From positions 1,248,757 to 1,312,756 of the forward strand of contig OZ022589.1 in NCBI GenBank assembly GCA_963669155.1: DNA of 64,000 nt, in the 5' to 3' direction. Every line of letters begins with the position of its first letter. The stretch's first letter is position 1. The notes beneath the pieces are model-generated. The model saw nothing but the letters and a program-made list of their open reading frames with translations. It was not told where the DNA came from and did not search any database. Position numbers and translations under genes: made by a program. Of the stretch, positions 25,704 to 38,284 are shown piece by piece. This DNA is from Arbacia lixula (Eukaryota; Echinodermata; Echinoidea; Arbacioida; Arbaciidae).

Positions 25704-26103
25704 GTAAGCAAGCATCAACACCCAAGGTAGAAGTTATAGATCAGGCTGCACCTATGTAGCTCAACAATTATTGAACCTGTCAAAACTTTCCAAGAACTGT
25801 CAAGGCGTGAATACCATTTTGCAAAAAAGTTTCTGTGCAACATAGTTAAAACACATTTATCTTGCAACATACTGCACAAATACAGTTTTATTAAGCGTTT
25901 TGTATTTTTTAGACTTCCTTTGAGATTAAAAAACTTTGAAATGCCCCGTTATTTGATGTCTGACTGGACTGCTTACGGATATCTCTGTGTTACAGGATTT
26001 TCTTTTAAAGCTTGCTTGTAAGTTGTACATATTAAAATATAGGTGAACATGTCATTACAATTACCAATCAATGGTGTCTTTCCACTTCCTTTGCTGTCAC
26101 CAG
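25704..26103 (+). other. Intron 4 (400 bp)
   Basis: Short phase-0 intron from GTAAGC to an acceptor GCTGTCACCAG. No repeat or coding signal is seen. Confidence 0.92.
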
Positions 26104-26245
26104 GCCTGCAAGAAGAATGCAACAGGAGCCCTGCCTGAAGGTATTCAGTTGGATGACAGCAACCTCCTACCAGCTGGGAGGAAAGATTCCATCTCAAGCA
26201 GCAATAGCGCTGGCTCAGCCGGCGACAAAGACACCAAATCATTAG
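26104..26245 (+). CDS. ARHGAP21/23-like: Exon 5: disordered region
   Basis: Encodes 47 residues in phase 0 plus one base, beginning ACKKNATGALPEG and containing GRKDSISSSNSAGSAGDKD; the donor is TTAG|GTAAAG. The RKDSISS cluster is a possible basophilic kinase site. It resembles in character, but not clearly in sequence, the vertebrate ERKASSTSP segment ahead of the PH domain. It is supported mainly by phase, splice sites and position. Confidence 0.85.
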
Positions 26246-26371
26246 GTAAAGAAAATCTCTCCTTTTTTCCTCAGCCCTGTGTGTACCACATGTGCCTATT
26301 TTCAATGGTTTTACACACAAAAATACATAGAGCAGCAATTTATCTGGCACACACAACGGTTAACTTTTACA

Positions 26372-26510
26372 GTGCCATGCCTTCAAGACCCCCTTGGTTT
26401 ACTACACATCTTCTCGCCAAAGGTAATTAGAGAGATAACCCTTGATTAAAATGCCCTGAAAACCCCATTGGTTTACCACACATCTTGTTGCCAAAGGTAA
26501 TGAGAGAATT
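26372..26510. repeat. Two direct copies of a dispersed repeat
   Basis: CCCCCTTGGTTTACTACACA..CCAAAGGTAATTAGAGAG near 26390 recurs as CCCCATTGGTTTACCACACA..CCAAAGGTAATGAGAGAA near 26463. Related single copies occur near 10378-10450 and 55898-55965, so this is a dispersed family. Confidence 0.7.
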
Positions 26511-26719
26511 AAAGAAAAATCATGCAAATTTGATGTGCAAGTTGATTGGTATAAAGCAGATCAGAGATAACAATCAACAATCTGAAAAAGTGAGGAGAAT
26601 CTCAGGAATAATGAAAAAGTCCTGAGATTTTTATGATCTTCCTCAATGGTCAGTACCTGTCCTTTGTCTTCATCAGACTCAATCAAGCAAAAAGTGGGCT
26701 GTTTGGTCATCAGATTAGG

Positions 26720-26950
26720 CTGGTGAAGATGCAAATATCTAGTTATTTTGTGATCTGGCTTGCTTACCCTGGCCATGTTGCATATGAGTTTATGATTACT
26801 GTAACTTACCATCAATAGTGCAATAATGAGAGCTCATTGGCTGTTGCCATGGTAGTCACCATTGATGGTAAGTTACAATGATTTAAAACATGCAATATGG
26901 CCACAACCATGAAATAGCTAGCCATTTTGCAACCATGAGCTGGTGAAGAC
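26720..26950. mobile_element. Foldback element nested in a degenerate older element
   Basis: The inner element 26770-26902 has ends TGGCCATGTTGCATATGAG and GCAATATGGCCA with arms ACCATCAATAGTG and CACCATTGATGGTAA; it belongs to the family at 15260-15419. It is flanked on the left by GATGCAAATATCTAGTTATT and GATCTGGCT, and on the right by AAATAGCTAGCCATTTTGC and GGTGAAGAC. These flanks are mutated ends of the 3791-4306 element, so the inner element seems to have inserted into an older one. Confidence 0.65.
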
Positions 26951-27789
26951 AGTCTTGCTGTCTCATCAGCATTGGGTCAAGGGTCCCACATCTTATCTAC
27001 CCACCCCCTTCCCCCCCCCCCCCCCCCCTCCAATCAAAGGGCCCATCTTGAATCAATCTTTCAGCACACTTTTGACATCAACGTAAATCTGCCCGTATTT
27101 GTTTTTCCTTCTCGGTTCCATTTCTCCATCGTCACCTGTCATCTTATATCTCGTGCAAGACTTCCCTCCTGGGGAAATCTGATGAAGATTAGAAATTAGA
27201 AGGAGCTGCAACCATGTAGAAAGTGTGTGTAGTTGTCTTCACTGCAGTGCAATATATATCCAGTTTGAAAACTTGTATCTAAATGATAAGCTCTTACATC
27301 AACCCTTCATTGCTGCCATTCCCCCCCCACCCCCCGCACCCCACCTCCCCCTCCCACCCCTCCCTCCTGTACACACACACCCCTTGGTGCATGTACTCTC
27401 ACTTAAAGCATGCACGTCTACCCCACCCTCAATTCCTTCATACGAAATTACACTAAAATTTAAAAAAATACACTTTAAAAAAGGAGGAAACATGCTCATT
27501 TAGAAGGTTTTCAGTTTCATACTAAAAGCACATATACATTCTGACATATGAACATGCTCATTAGAATCATTGAAATGTTTATTTCATATATATAAACTAT
27601 TCTACAGCAGGAACCCTTCTCATGGTTCACTTTAACAAAAATAGTAGATTTGCTCATTTGGATGGTCTTTCATATTTGAACTAAAGGCACAAATACATTC
27701 TGAAATATATACATGTTCATTTGAAGTAGTGGTTGACTAGATATATTGCTGTATTCATTTGATTTGAAATATTTGAAATAATGTTCTAG

Positions 27790-28062
27790 AAGCACAATTA
27801 TTCATCAGAACGTCTTCCCCTGGTCCAGCAGACCATGTTCCAATTCCATATCGCAAACAAGCAGCTCTCACCAAAGGTAATCGAGTGCGACCGCGGTCAA
27901 CGGCGTTCGACTTCCGCGACACGGAGGGGCGACCGCGCACCCAGTCCACGTCCGCGATTATTCGGTACGGCTCGTGGTCCAACAAACCGGGCAAGGGCCG
28001 CAAGATGAAAGAGATGAGTGCTACTTCAGCGTTTCATCAAGCCTGTCAGACGAAGACGGAAG
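27790..28062 (+). CDS. ARHGAP21/23-like: Exon 6: basic disordered region, two possible donors
   Basis: Acceptor ATGTTCTAG|AA; the first two bases finish a Glu codon. It encodes about 90 residues including FIRTSSPGPADHVPIPYRK, VRPRSTAFDFRDTEG and SAIIRYGSWSNKPGKGRK. The proposed end (GAAG|GTGCAG) is a weak donor. A better donor (AAAG|GTAATC) lies at 27876/27877, in the same phase, so the last 186 bases may be optional. The 186-base part is G/C-rich at third positions and reads like real coding sequence. No domain is recognised. The continuation past 28062 becomes AT-rich and loses coding character. Confidence 0.8.
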
Positions 28063-28527
28063 GTGCAGTGTGCACAGCTCATAAATATTCATCACGCTGC
28101 AATTTAAATGCTCACCATGACTACATCCTATATATTTATATATATCACATATCATTCACCAGCTGTACTATATTCACTACTCATGTCATAATGTATATTA
28201 TCATTAAACCAATACTAATATATGCAATGTACCCACAATGCATTGCTTGCTTTCTCACTGATTTATGTTTTATCTTTGAGTTCTCTTTCAGTTTCATTGC
28301 TTGCAGGGAGTTTGGCTAACCAGACAGAGTCTACGCACTTGCATGAATTAATCCTCTCAGGTTTCTCCCACATCTCTAGTTATATGGTATCAAAGGAAAC
28401 AAAGGACCGTTAGCTACACACACTCTACTAATGTAGATGCCTGGAGATAATTAACATGCAATTTGGCACTTGCACTCTTTGTTTTTGTGAAATATTGTGA
28501 TTGTTCTGAGGGCACAGGTGTACTTTT

Positions 28528-28605
28528 AACCCTCTCAGTCCCATAGGTGATTAACTGTGTTGTAAATAACAGTGACCAATCATTGTGTGGTATTGAGAGG
28601 ATCAA
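28528..28605. mobile_element. Small foldback element, CTCAGTCCCATAG family, copy 1
   Basis: AACCCTCTCAGTCCCATAGG at the left and GGTATTGAGAGGATCAAA at the right pair imperfectly. Relatives: 31650-31727 (AACCCACTCAGTCCCATAG..GGTACTGAGAGTGTTAA) and 52795-52877 (CTCAATCCCATAGG..GGTACTGAAAGGATTAA). Confidence 0.65.
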
Positions 28606-29324
28606 ACGTTAGAGACAGGAGTGGTAATGATTACATGATGTAATCATGGTAAAAATTGTTCTGCCATCGTCACTCGGTCGGTCGGGATTTGGTTCAATTT
28701 CAATGCTTTTCATGATCTCATGATGATTCCATCCCATTATTCAAAATCAAACTAGAAGGAGATCCATGGTCAGTGCAGAATGGCATCCTATTGATTACGG
28801 GTCTAGTAGTCTTTATCATGACGTCCTCTAACCTTTATATGAAATGGTAAAAGATAAACAAACACATTGCATAAAAAGCCTGTTAATTTTTGTGAAAGAA
28901 TTGCTATGAAATAAACTCATGAAAAAGCAAAAATTGGTGGAGGTGAAATGCTGAAACTGAGCAAATCATGATTGCTTAAAATTGGTATTGGGAGTGAAAG
29001 CCTTTTTGTTTTAAGCTACCTTTTTGAGAAGGATATGCTGTAAAGTAAGCTCTCGAAAGAGGGCAAACTAGTGTGGGTGAATGGCTGTCACTGACCAAGT
29101 CATGATGATAGGAGTGGATGTGCTCTCCATGTATTACAGAGAAAGTGATGAAATATTACGCCCACATGGGTTATGAATGTTGCACATTGCTATCATGATG
29201 AGGTCAATGCTATAATGGGTAATGCTAGATATAAATTTAGGGACACACTCGGCCATTTTTAGTTTGCGGGAAGTACTCGATTTATCTGTCTTCACCCACG
29301 AATCCTGACTGAAGCCTTGGAAGA

Positions 29325-29775
29325 AAAGGAACTGTCTTGACAAGGTTTGACAGCGATGTAAGGTGCATTCTTCAAGACAGATCTAAGAGATAGTACAGGT
29401 ATTCTTTTCTTGTAATTGAGCAAAATGTGTCTGTCACCTACATTGGCATCAGTGCAACACCACATCATGTTAGATTGAATATCTTGCAGCAAGATGAATA
29501 TTTCTTGTCCAGATTTTGGTTGTATATAGGGAATGCTGGGTACAATCTAAAAGTACCAAAACCCAGATTTGAGTGATTTGTCACTTGCTTCCTTTTGTCA
29601 AAGTAGGACAGTATTATCCATATATAGTCAGAATGATGCATAGTCTCTGTATTGCTCTGCTAGAAAACTTTCTTGACTAGTGGCCCAAACGGGAGAGAGA
29701 AGAAGAACTGTCTTGACAAGGTCGGACAGCAATGTAAGATACATTCTGCAAGAAGGGTCCAAGAGGAAGTACAGG
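29325..29775. repeat. Duplicated 80-bp segment around a MITE relative
   Basis: GAACTGTCTTGACAAGG occurs at about 29330 and 29697, followed in both by GACAGCGATGTAAG or GACAGCAATGTAAG, a CATTCT word and AGTACAGGT. Between the copies lies a 210-bp relative (29404-29614) of the 19992-20248 MITE that has kept its right end (CTTGCTTCCTTTTGTCA..ACAGTAT) and lost its left end. Confidence 0.7.
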
Positions 29776-31649
29776 TTCTGCTAGTCTATGAAGCAGACTT
29801 CACCTCCTCATACCGCCCATACAGGGACAAATCTAGCATTTATTTGCAGGAGTTACTTTTCAAGACTGATGTCATGAAACTGACACCCCAATCTATTTAA
29901 TGCATCATGCTTTATCAAGGACTAATGAGTTTCCACATGGGCTCAAGTTTCATAAATATTCTGACAGTTTTATTGCTTTAGTAATAGGATTTCTCACCTA
30001 AAGAAAGGTCTTATATTATAATAAACACTTCAAAAATTCAAAACATATTCTTTTGTTCAACACTCCAGCTTAAGTTCAGGAAAACAGTGTTCTTTGTCAT
30101 GAAATACTTGTCGCAAAAAGTCATTTAGTCATATATGTAAAAAAAGAAGTCTAATTTTGACTGTCAACATCCCTTCCAAAATAGTTACATCACACATTTT
30201 TACAAAAAAACAACAACTTCTTTCTGAGATAATAAACATAGGAAGGAGAAGAATATGTGTAGGATCATCTAAATAAATGTTGACAATCTTGCGATTCATG
30301 TTTGGCCCCTGCTTTGGACCTGGTAACATGGCAAACATCCTTAGCAAGGCTTCCGCCCCACAGTGACATGACAAGATGACCACGCTTGATAAGTCACACC
30401 ACATTCTTAAAGGCATCTAGTCATTCAGTCGAATTCCACTTGCATATGTGCAGTGATACGGTTGACAGCAGTGAAACGCACTGTACACCATACACCTTAA
30501 AAACAAAATTGTCATCGTTATCATTACTGGTATTGTTATATTTTGTATTTGTCATTGTTATTGAAATCAATGAGATCATACATGTACTATAGAAATTAAT
30601 AATGTAGAGCCTGCAAAGCATTTGTTGCATTCCAACTTCAAAAACATATGTTTTTTTAGAAAACAGATTTAAATCTTTGAGTCCTTCAAAAGAAAAGAAT
30701 ATAAATAGAAAATAACATTCGTTACAGTCAAATAAATTGATCAATCACAAATAGAACTTGTAAAACTACAAACTGCATGATGTTTGAACCAGGATGACAA
30801 ATAGTATTTCTTAAACATATCTCAAGGCTTGAGTGAAATAAATGAAATGTGCCCTGCAGGCGACAGTCTAAAATCCCAGCGATTTCTTTAAGGATTAAAA
30901 CGACCTAAAGGGCAGTACATCTATCAAAATTTCCTCTAATTACGGCAAGGGAGTTTCAGGGAAAAAATGAGGAAAAAGTACATCAGGGAAGCTAGTGATT
31001 AATTAGGAGGATGAGGTCTGGGCAAGGGGAGGGGTGTTTCCATGGGAGGATATAGCAATCTGTGGTCAGTTCTCGTGGGTGCATTATTTCTAGTTCATCC
31101 TGGTCGCGAAGACAGACCCTATTAGCTTCACAATGTATTTAAACTTTCCTTCCATATAAAAAGAGAAAAATGTACACTCCCTGCCCAAATAAACTTATGA
31201 ATACTAAAAGGAATGATAGTGATTATTATAATAGCACTAAGTAGAATAGTTATCTTAATGATAGCAATTAAAGTGATAATGATAATCAAAATCAAAATGA
31301 AAATTGCTTCTAATTTTGGCTGAAGAAAAGATTTATCTGTGTTTAGTTTCAAAATCATCCCAGCTGTAAAGACAGACCATATTAGATTCTCAGTGTACAT
31401 GTATTCCAGTTCAATTTTCCTTCCACATAAACATGTAAATCTAGTTATTAAGTTGATTGTTAAAATTTTCCATTTTTACATTGGAAGATGAATTTACTGG
31501 CTTGTAGTGAAATTCGAAATGAAATTATTAAATTGATAAAACAAAACATGACACAATTAAGCATGTTTGAATCACAATCCAGAACAATTGTAATGATAGC
31601 AGTCGATGGGTTATCAGTTATCAATGTCACAAGATATTACTGATTGGTC

Positions 31650-31727
31650 AACCCACTCAGTCCCATAGCAAAGAAACTGAGGCGTTATTACTATGGGGCT
31701 GTTAGTGCTTGGTACTGAGAGTGTTAA
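31650..31727. mobile_element. Small foldback element, CTCAGTCCCATAG family, copy 2
   Basis: Left AACCCACTCAGTCCCATAG and right TTGGTACTGAGAGTGTTAA are imperfect inverses about 80 bp apart. Confidence 0.65.
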
Positions 31728-32226
31728 CTGCCAAACAAACCAAGTCCACCTACATACAGGCTACGCCTATATAGTACATTGAACTTCATGGGCTGTACTC
31801 AGTGATGCCGCCAGCCTATTGGTAATACCGAGCCATGGCATAGCTCGAATTCCTCATGGTTCGTTGCCGATACAGCACCCAATCATGAAGCGTTTAATTA
31901 CTTAAGTCCTTTATCTGTGGCATAGTGAATGCGTGTGGAAGAAACAGGATGTGTGGAATAATGTCTGACCACAAAACCAGAATAAGCCATCAATATGGAT
32001 TTTTAGAGAAACACACCCGACTGCATACTTTGTCTCTATTGGGTTCTGTGCGTCCATCACATGATTGAGCCTAACAGACAAGCATCTTGTGAAAGAGGGG
32101 GAAGTTGCAAATATTTTCTGAGGGTACGTTTCAAGCGTGATGACAAAAATTAAGTTCCAAAGAAACTCTTTCGCTATCCATATTTTGTTTGTTTGTTTGT
32201 TTAGGGGGATTATTAAATACATCCTA

Positions 32227-32440
32227 GGTCCCCATAGATTTATGATGTGAAACTTGACATTAAGAGAATTTTAGGGCTATTCCTGCATATCTGCGAGATA
32301 AAATCAGCTGTTATGAATCTAAAATTCTCTAAATATTTAGTTTCACATCATAAATCTGTGAGGGACCAAGGCATTATGATGTGAAATTTAACAGTTAGAG
32401 AATTTTAGATTGATAACTGCAGATTTTATCTTGCATTGTG
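32227..32440. mobile_element. Hairpin element with a partial third arm
   Basis: 32227-32367 runs from GGTCCCCATAGATTTATGAT to ATCATAAATCTGTGAGGGACC with complementary arms (GATGTGAAAC..AGAGAATTTTA against TAAAATTCTCT..GTTTCACATC). A third arm in left-arm orientation (ATGATGTGAAATTTAAC..AGAGAATTTTAGA) follows at about 32374-32440, as if a second copy had been truncated. Confidence 0.75.
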
Positions 32441-35359
32441 GTGACATGTCATCACATTTCAGTTCTTTGTTCAAATGTTGATGAAATTGTGAGAATGGTA
32501 CATGGTCCATTGAAGATGATGCTCTTGGTTTCACAAATTTTAACTGATTTTGAAAAACAAGTTTGGAAGAATGCATATTTGTGGCTTTGCAAATATGATA
32601 CTGTCTTTGGAGAAATTTCTTATTGTTTGAACACAATCTCCTTTAATGTGTGGAATTTCAATGCTTTGTGATTGAAAGAGGTATGTTGCAGTCTGCTAAT
32701 ATTAATGGAGCAATTGATGTTATGATAAAGAGGGAAAATATCAAACCTATGTTGGAATTTGGACACTTCCAATTCCCAGTTTGCTTACAACAGAATTAAT
32801 GATTATAATAATGATTAAAATGTACAATTATTTATTAATTATTAATGCCTAGTATGGCAGAGAGAACATTATCAATCATGATAAATAATGACAAATTAAG
32901 AATAACTTTGAAAGGCAAACCTGATTTTAGATAAGTATCTTTTCCGTTCAATGAATACTGCAATTGTGTGTATTCAAAAATAGAAGAGGGTAAACGTTCA
33001 TCAATATGTTTAATCATTTGCATTGCTTTTTATTCCCATAATTCAATAATCGATGAATTAAGTTGCTCTGCGTGGTATTCACTTTATGTACATGATTATT
33101 TCTGCCTGCCCGCTGAAGTAGAATTTGGAGCACGTTCACCACCTTATCCTTCCTCAGCAACAATGTGGCAGGGCGCCATCTCTTGCCCAAAGGGAGTACA
33201 GCTTCCTAGGCTTTGCACTGTAGAAAGCATACACTGTAATACTTGCAATCCTAATATGATTTTGTTCTGTTTTATGCGCTCAAGGGAGAAGGGAGCTTTC
33301 GCTGCTTGTGCACGTAAGATGCAGCCATTCAAGACTAACCATCATCTCACCACAGGGGGCAGCATTTATATTCAATACCTCTATCAAATCTTATCAAACA
33401 TTTCAGTTGTGTTGGTTCTACATCATACCTTTTAGTTCTTCTGGAATACTTTCACCGAACAAAATATATAGACACTATCTCAGTAGTTATTTCACATGGC
33501 TGTGTTTTCATGTAATTTCATGGTTACTTTGATTTTCCATTTCTTTGACATTTCCATGTCATTGCCTTGTGTAAAATTGTTGTCTTAGGTTTCAAATGAC
33601 AGTTTTAGATGCCATGAAATGACCGTCGTATCACTATAATGCATTGGTTCATGCATTTTCTAATCAGATTTCATACAGCATTTGACAACATACTTCCATT
33701 GATTCATGAGTTTCTTTTAGTTTATTTTGTGAAATTATTTACATAATGTTAAGCGGTATAAATGAGGATGACACCCAACATTAGCAGTTTGCTCCTAAAG
33801 TTATCATCATACATGTACCATCAGGGTTTTATTTATGCTGGGGAGACTTTTCAAACCTGATATCACAAAATGAATTCCCTGAACAACGTTATGCATTAAA
33901 CCCTGGCCTGTGGTATGTGTTTTTTCCACAGGGGCTCATTTTTCATTTACCCACTGGGGCTGTATTTTGCTTTGCAGGGGCACAGATGAAAAGACACTTG
34001 TAATGTTTTCCCTGCATGGTTGTATAGGTGTGGGTCTTATTCTAATATCACTTTTGTTTTCATAGTTGTTAATGTTCTCTTTCTTTTCACTCTCAAGAGG
34101 TATGTCACCACAGATCTTGTTTTAGCAAGCATACAGGGACTGCCACAGTACATAATTACCTATTCTATCAAGACATCATGATATCTAATTGCATTATTTG
34201 TTCTCACTTGTAATTCACTCCACTTTGGGGATATAGTGTCATCAATTACAATGAGTGCTTGAAAAGAAGGTACAAAAGCAAACATGTTTATGCCTGATTT
34301 CGGTTTCATTTGGAATAATGCAAAAAAAAAAATTGGCAACTCACATTGTGAATGCTTGATGGTATGTATGTAACTATACGAGGTGCAAATGTGCTACAGA
34401 CAAAAGAAAAAGAGGAGAAAAAGCTGCTACTTATATGCTGCTTTCTATTTTATTGCTTGATATTGTCATGCTGGTGGTACAGATGAAGGGAAGAGCTCAT
34501 ATTTTACTTTGAAGATGTTGACTGCGATGTTAATGTAATGGACCATACATGAAGATCTTGATTCTACATCTCTTTGCAGTTACAGTATATCCATTACATT
34601 TTACTTTAAAACTTCCTTTAAGATAACATTTTGTTTATCTTGTAGTTCTTTTCTTTACTTTTATTCTGATTTGTTTATATATTTATTTAGGTATTGAATT
34701 GTATATTATTAATTTATCAATCTAATGTTTTATGATTATATCTATTGATCTATTTCTTATTTGAAATGTTGGGAGACAGTTTGGAAACTGCAAGCAAAGT
34801 TTGGAAGTAGCATTTCCAAGTGATATGTTATTCTTAAACATACAGAGAAGATGAAAACAATAGATATCAACATCAGAATTACCTTTTAATGTAACTTGCA
34901 TATTTATAGGGAGCATGTGGTTCAGTGGTAATACATGCACTTCAAAACACATGTTTGCTTATAAACAGTGTATAATATAGGCAATTGTAAGAAATAATGT
35001 TACATGAAGTAATCCCTCATAGTTGAAATTTCTTTGAGTATATATCACAATGTTTTATTATTTCTCATGATTCAATCATTGACATGGTGACTTCCCCCCT
35101 CTTTACATGCATGTGTAGTTTGGATTTTATAACAAGGAACTGTTAACTCTAAAAATGATCAGTTCCTCCCATGGAGTGATCCTATCTGTGAAATACATAC
35201 CCAGAAGTGGATTATTCCAAGTGAGTTGCATACTCCCTGGGCTTGTGCTATCAGTAGATATACCTTTCATGATCATATTCACCATTTCCTTTCAGTCTTA
35301 CCAGGAAGAACTGGCATGTTGTTTTCTCACAGCTTGATGTATGCTATTTTTACTTATAT

Positions 35360-35423
35360 ATGTTCCCTCCTTTTCTTTCTTTGTCATCATTCTTTGCATC
35401 ATCATATTCTTCTTATTATTATA

Positions 35424-35460
<37 letters not shown>

Positions 35461-35995
35461 TATCCTGTATTAATAATTGTTATTTGATTATAATTTATGT
35501 CACTTAAAAGAAAAATATTTTTCCCTCTCGTCTTCCTTCTTTGCCCCCATCACCATCTACTTTCCTCTTCATTTTCCTCTTCTCCTTCATTTCTTTTCTT
35601 TCTCTATCTTCTATTCATATTCTTCATTGACTCCATATTTCTTTCCTATCCCTCTGTCAAGCCTTCTTGTTGCCATTTCATGTTTTTGTTACTTCCTTCT
35701 ATGTAGCTTGTCTACCTTTTCCTTGTCGTTTTTTCCAATTTCTTTCGCAATTTTCGATGTTTACTGTCTTTCTCTCCCTCTTTCTCTCATCGTCTCTTCC
35801 CTGTGTAGTTCCCTCCCTGTTATTTTTCTCCCCTTCCTTGCGTCTGTCTGACTGTCTGTCTGTCTGTCCCTTTCTCTCTTTCTCTCGCTTTATATCTGTC
35901 TCTCTTTCTCTCTTTCTCTTACTATCTCTCTCTCTCTTTCTTTGTGTCTCTCTTTCATCCTCTCTCTCTTTTCACCATACTCTCTCCCTCTCTCA
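35360..35995. repeat. Long pyrimidine-rich tract with (TC)n and (GTCT)n
   Basis: Nearly pure C/T on the + strand, including a (TC) run at about 35423-35447, a GTCT run near 35843-35868 and further TCTCTC blocks to 35995. Open frames across it (Ser/Leu/Phe-rich) are composition artefacts. Confidence 0.9.
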
Positions 35996-38148
35996 CTGCA
36001 CGACGATTGCAATCATAAGCCATGCTTGTGGTGTATCAAGTTCTCTACATTTATCACTGACTTAGATTAATGCCCTGCTGGTAAGAGTAATCCAAAATTA
36101 GTCTGTTAATTTCTGATCCGCGTGACATTTCCTGGCACGTGAAACTCTTTGAAATCCAAGAAGAAACAATTGAGCAAGACTTCTCAGAAAATTCAGTTTC
36201 ACAAGAACTTGCAGAGGAGATTGGTTTATCATCAGTTTGGGGCACACACCCTTCTTGAGGAGAATAACGCCCATAATAACCCATAACTGTGAGTTGTACA
36301 AATTTTTGTAATGTTTCCCTGGATGAAGTAGAGCGCGATTTTTGCCTTTTTTCTTCGAAAGTTATGTTTTTCCTGAAATTGAGTTGGAGATTGGACACCT
36401 TTTGTTCTCCTCGGATTTGTGCAATCACGATGACGGAACAATTTTGAAGTTTAAGCTGGATTAGCTGTTTTTGAACCTTATGCATTTGGCGGATATGAAG
36501 AAGTAATTGGCATAGGCTGTTTGCTAAATCTAGTTTTGCAGGACTTGTTAGAAAACATTGGAACCTTCACCAGCTAGGAGGCTGAAATATTTTGTCAAGA
36601 AGAGTAAGATTTTAACAATTCAGCTAAGTGCGATTTGTCTGTCATTTATCTGGAGTGTTTGTAGGATCGCTCTGTCAAGCTGTTGTCTTTGGAATTCCTG
36701 TCTTGAAGGACTATTTTGACTGCTCGTTAATTTTCTGGAAAATTCTTGCAAGAGCAGCTAGTATATGAAGAAGAAGTGCAAAACTGATCCAAGTTTAGTT
36801 GGGATTGGAATTTTCATGTTTCAGAGAGATTGGATGCAAATTCTTGTTTGTTCATTTGATCAATCTGTATCATTTTAAAGAAGGGACATCTTCTGAAGTC
36901 ACATAAGAAGTTCTAGAGCTCCATTTTATGTTTCATTTGCTTTTGCTTTTCCACACTTCATGCAGCCCACAGGTTTGCTGACTCGGCAAAAATAGGCAAT
37001 TTTTTTCCAAATGATGGCAGAATAATTTATTTTTAAAAGAGAAAAATATTTTTATACATAGACTGGAGAGAGCATTTAAGAACTGAATGAGAATTAAAAT
37101 CAGATCAGAATCTCTGAATCTGTCAAAGAGTTACTAGCAGCTTTTTTCAAAATATTATACAAAATGTTATTTTTGGTATTCAAAATCTGGCTGAATCTCT
37201 TTTCTGTTACGGCTGCCAAATATGTTTGCAAATATAGAATTATTTTAATTGTTATAATGTCACATTTCCTTTTAGACAAATGGTTTGTGATATAGGTCTA
37301 TAATTGCAAAATTGTCTCTGGCGACTTGGTATGGTTTTCATGTCAGATAATATGTCCCATCGTACAATCAATAGTGTATTTTTAGCAACTGCTTTTAAAT
37401 GGTGGAACTTGATATCAAGACGGTCAGAATGCGATAAATGATTTAGGTTAACATTTGAAGGAGATGTCCCTTTCAGTGTGATTTCCCTCGAGGGAAATAT
37501 CAATTAAAAGAATTCTGTCATCAAGAGTGCAATTGTTGCTACTCATTGTGACTGTTAGTTTCTCTGTAGACAGCATGGTGTGAGAGAGATTCAAGATATT
37601 CTTACTTCAGCTGTTGGGACGGGTTTCACCGACTGTGAGTCTCAGTCTCTGTATTCTGTCAAGAGTGGACTGTAGTTATTCGGAAATTGAGAAGCACAGT
37701 CTATAGGATTGGGCCTAAGGTGCAAGCGTCAACTGTAGGAACGGTGAGATCGGTCAGTTTGACCAAAGGGATCTACCATTTAATTCAGTCTGAAATCTGA
37801 GTGGGACTAGTGAGTAGGGATTCTTTCACTTTGTAGTTCTGAATCTATATTGCTTTGTCTCTGTCCCTCTTTCTCTTTATCTTTTCTCTCTCTCTCTGCC
37901 TTTAAAGTAATCTCTTGGCTTCAAAGACAGTGAGTGCATCTCATCATTTTCCAGGCATTCATCTACTCTGCCACTCCATACACGGGGTAATATTACTTCA
38001 GAGTTGCCAGGCACTGAACGGCATCAAGACATTGTTACATGATAATCTGGCCGGCCATACATCAGGCTTGTGAGCAGCCCCTTTGGGATTATTTTCAGCT
38101 CCAGGACAAACCTATAATCGGTATCCCCACTTCTTGACCACTGTCCAG

Positions 38149-38284
38149 GTAACTCTGGCCGACAGCGTCTAGTCCGGCGGACGTCGTATCTGAAGGCGAC
38201 GGGATCTGACGGGGAGGAAGAGGAGGAGCAGGGGGATTCTGGGAGTGTGACATCATCGCAGGAAGGGGAGCGGCCGTCAAGAGA
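38149..38284 (+). CDS. ARHGAP21/23-like: Exon 7: conserved Arg/Ser motif and acidic stretch
   Basis: Acceptor CACTGTCCAG; phase 1 in, phase 2 out; donor AGAGA|GTAAGT (consensus). It encodes NSGRQRLVRRTSYLKATGSD, then EEEEEQGDSG and VTSSQEGERPSR. SGRQRLVRRTSYL resembles AGRRSSYLL of ARHGAP23 at the same place ahead of the PH domain; RRTS is a possible basophilic kinase site. It lies 10 kb from exon 6 and 370 bp from exon 8. Confidence 0.9.

Larger units (their letters stand above)
26246..27789 (+). other. Intron 5 (1.54 kb)
   Basis: Phase-1 intron. It contains two adjacent copies of a CCTTGGTTTAC..CATCTT repeat (about 26372-26436 and 26450-26510), a foldback element nested in a degenerate older one (26720-26950), poly-C runs (27010-27028) and a CA/CC-rich tract near 27320-27380. 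No coding signal was found. Confidence 0.85.
28063..38148 (+). other. Intron 6 (10.1 kb)
   Basis: Phase-1 intron. Contents: foldback elements with CTCAGTCCCATAG ends (28528-28605 and 31650-31727), a MITE relative (29404-29614) beside a duplicated 80-bp segment (29325-29405 and 29694-29775), a hairpin element (32227-32367) with a partial third arm to 32440, a GGGGC-rich repeat copy near 33935, and a 600-bp pyrimidine tract (35360-35995). The stretch 36060-37900 is less AT-rich than average but has no frame I can support. I see no coding exon. Confidence 0.78.

Noticed and set aside
24065-25721. Several minus-strand frames opposite exon 4
   Set aside because: Shadows of the G/C-rich coding exon; the plus strand has PDZ homology and correct splice sites.
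29673-29900. A 75-codon frame (VGQQCKIHSARRVQEEV within)
   Set aside because: It sits in a duplicated repeat segment; the other copy is broken in frame, so a gene is unlikely.
32968-33435. A 155-codon plus-strand frame in intron 6
   Set aside because: Amino-acid content is erratic, with no homology I can name and no matching splice phases; likely chance.
35226-36065. Overlapping Ser/Leu/Phe-rich frames
   Set aside because: All fall in a pyrimidine-rich tract where stops are rare; composition explains them.
36054-36485. A 143-codon minus-strand frame
   Set aside because: No recognisable domain, no splice context, and AT-rich third positions; it lies inside intron 6 of the + strand gene.
37540-37830. 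An untranslated or coding exon shortly before exon 7
   Set aside because: It looked less AT-rich, but there is no frame, no clear splice pair and no homology.
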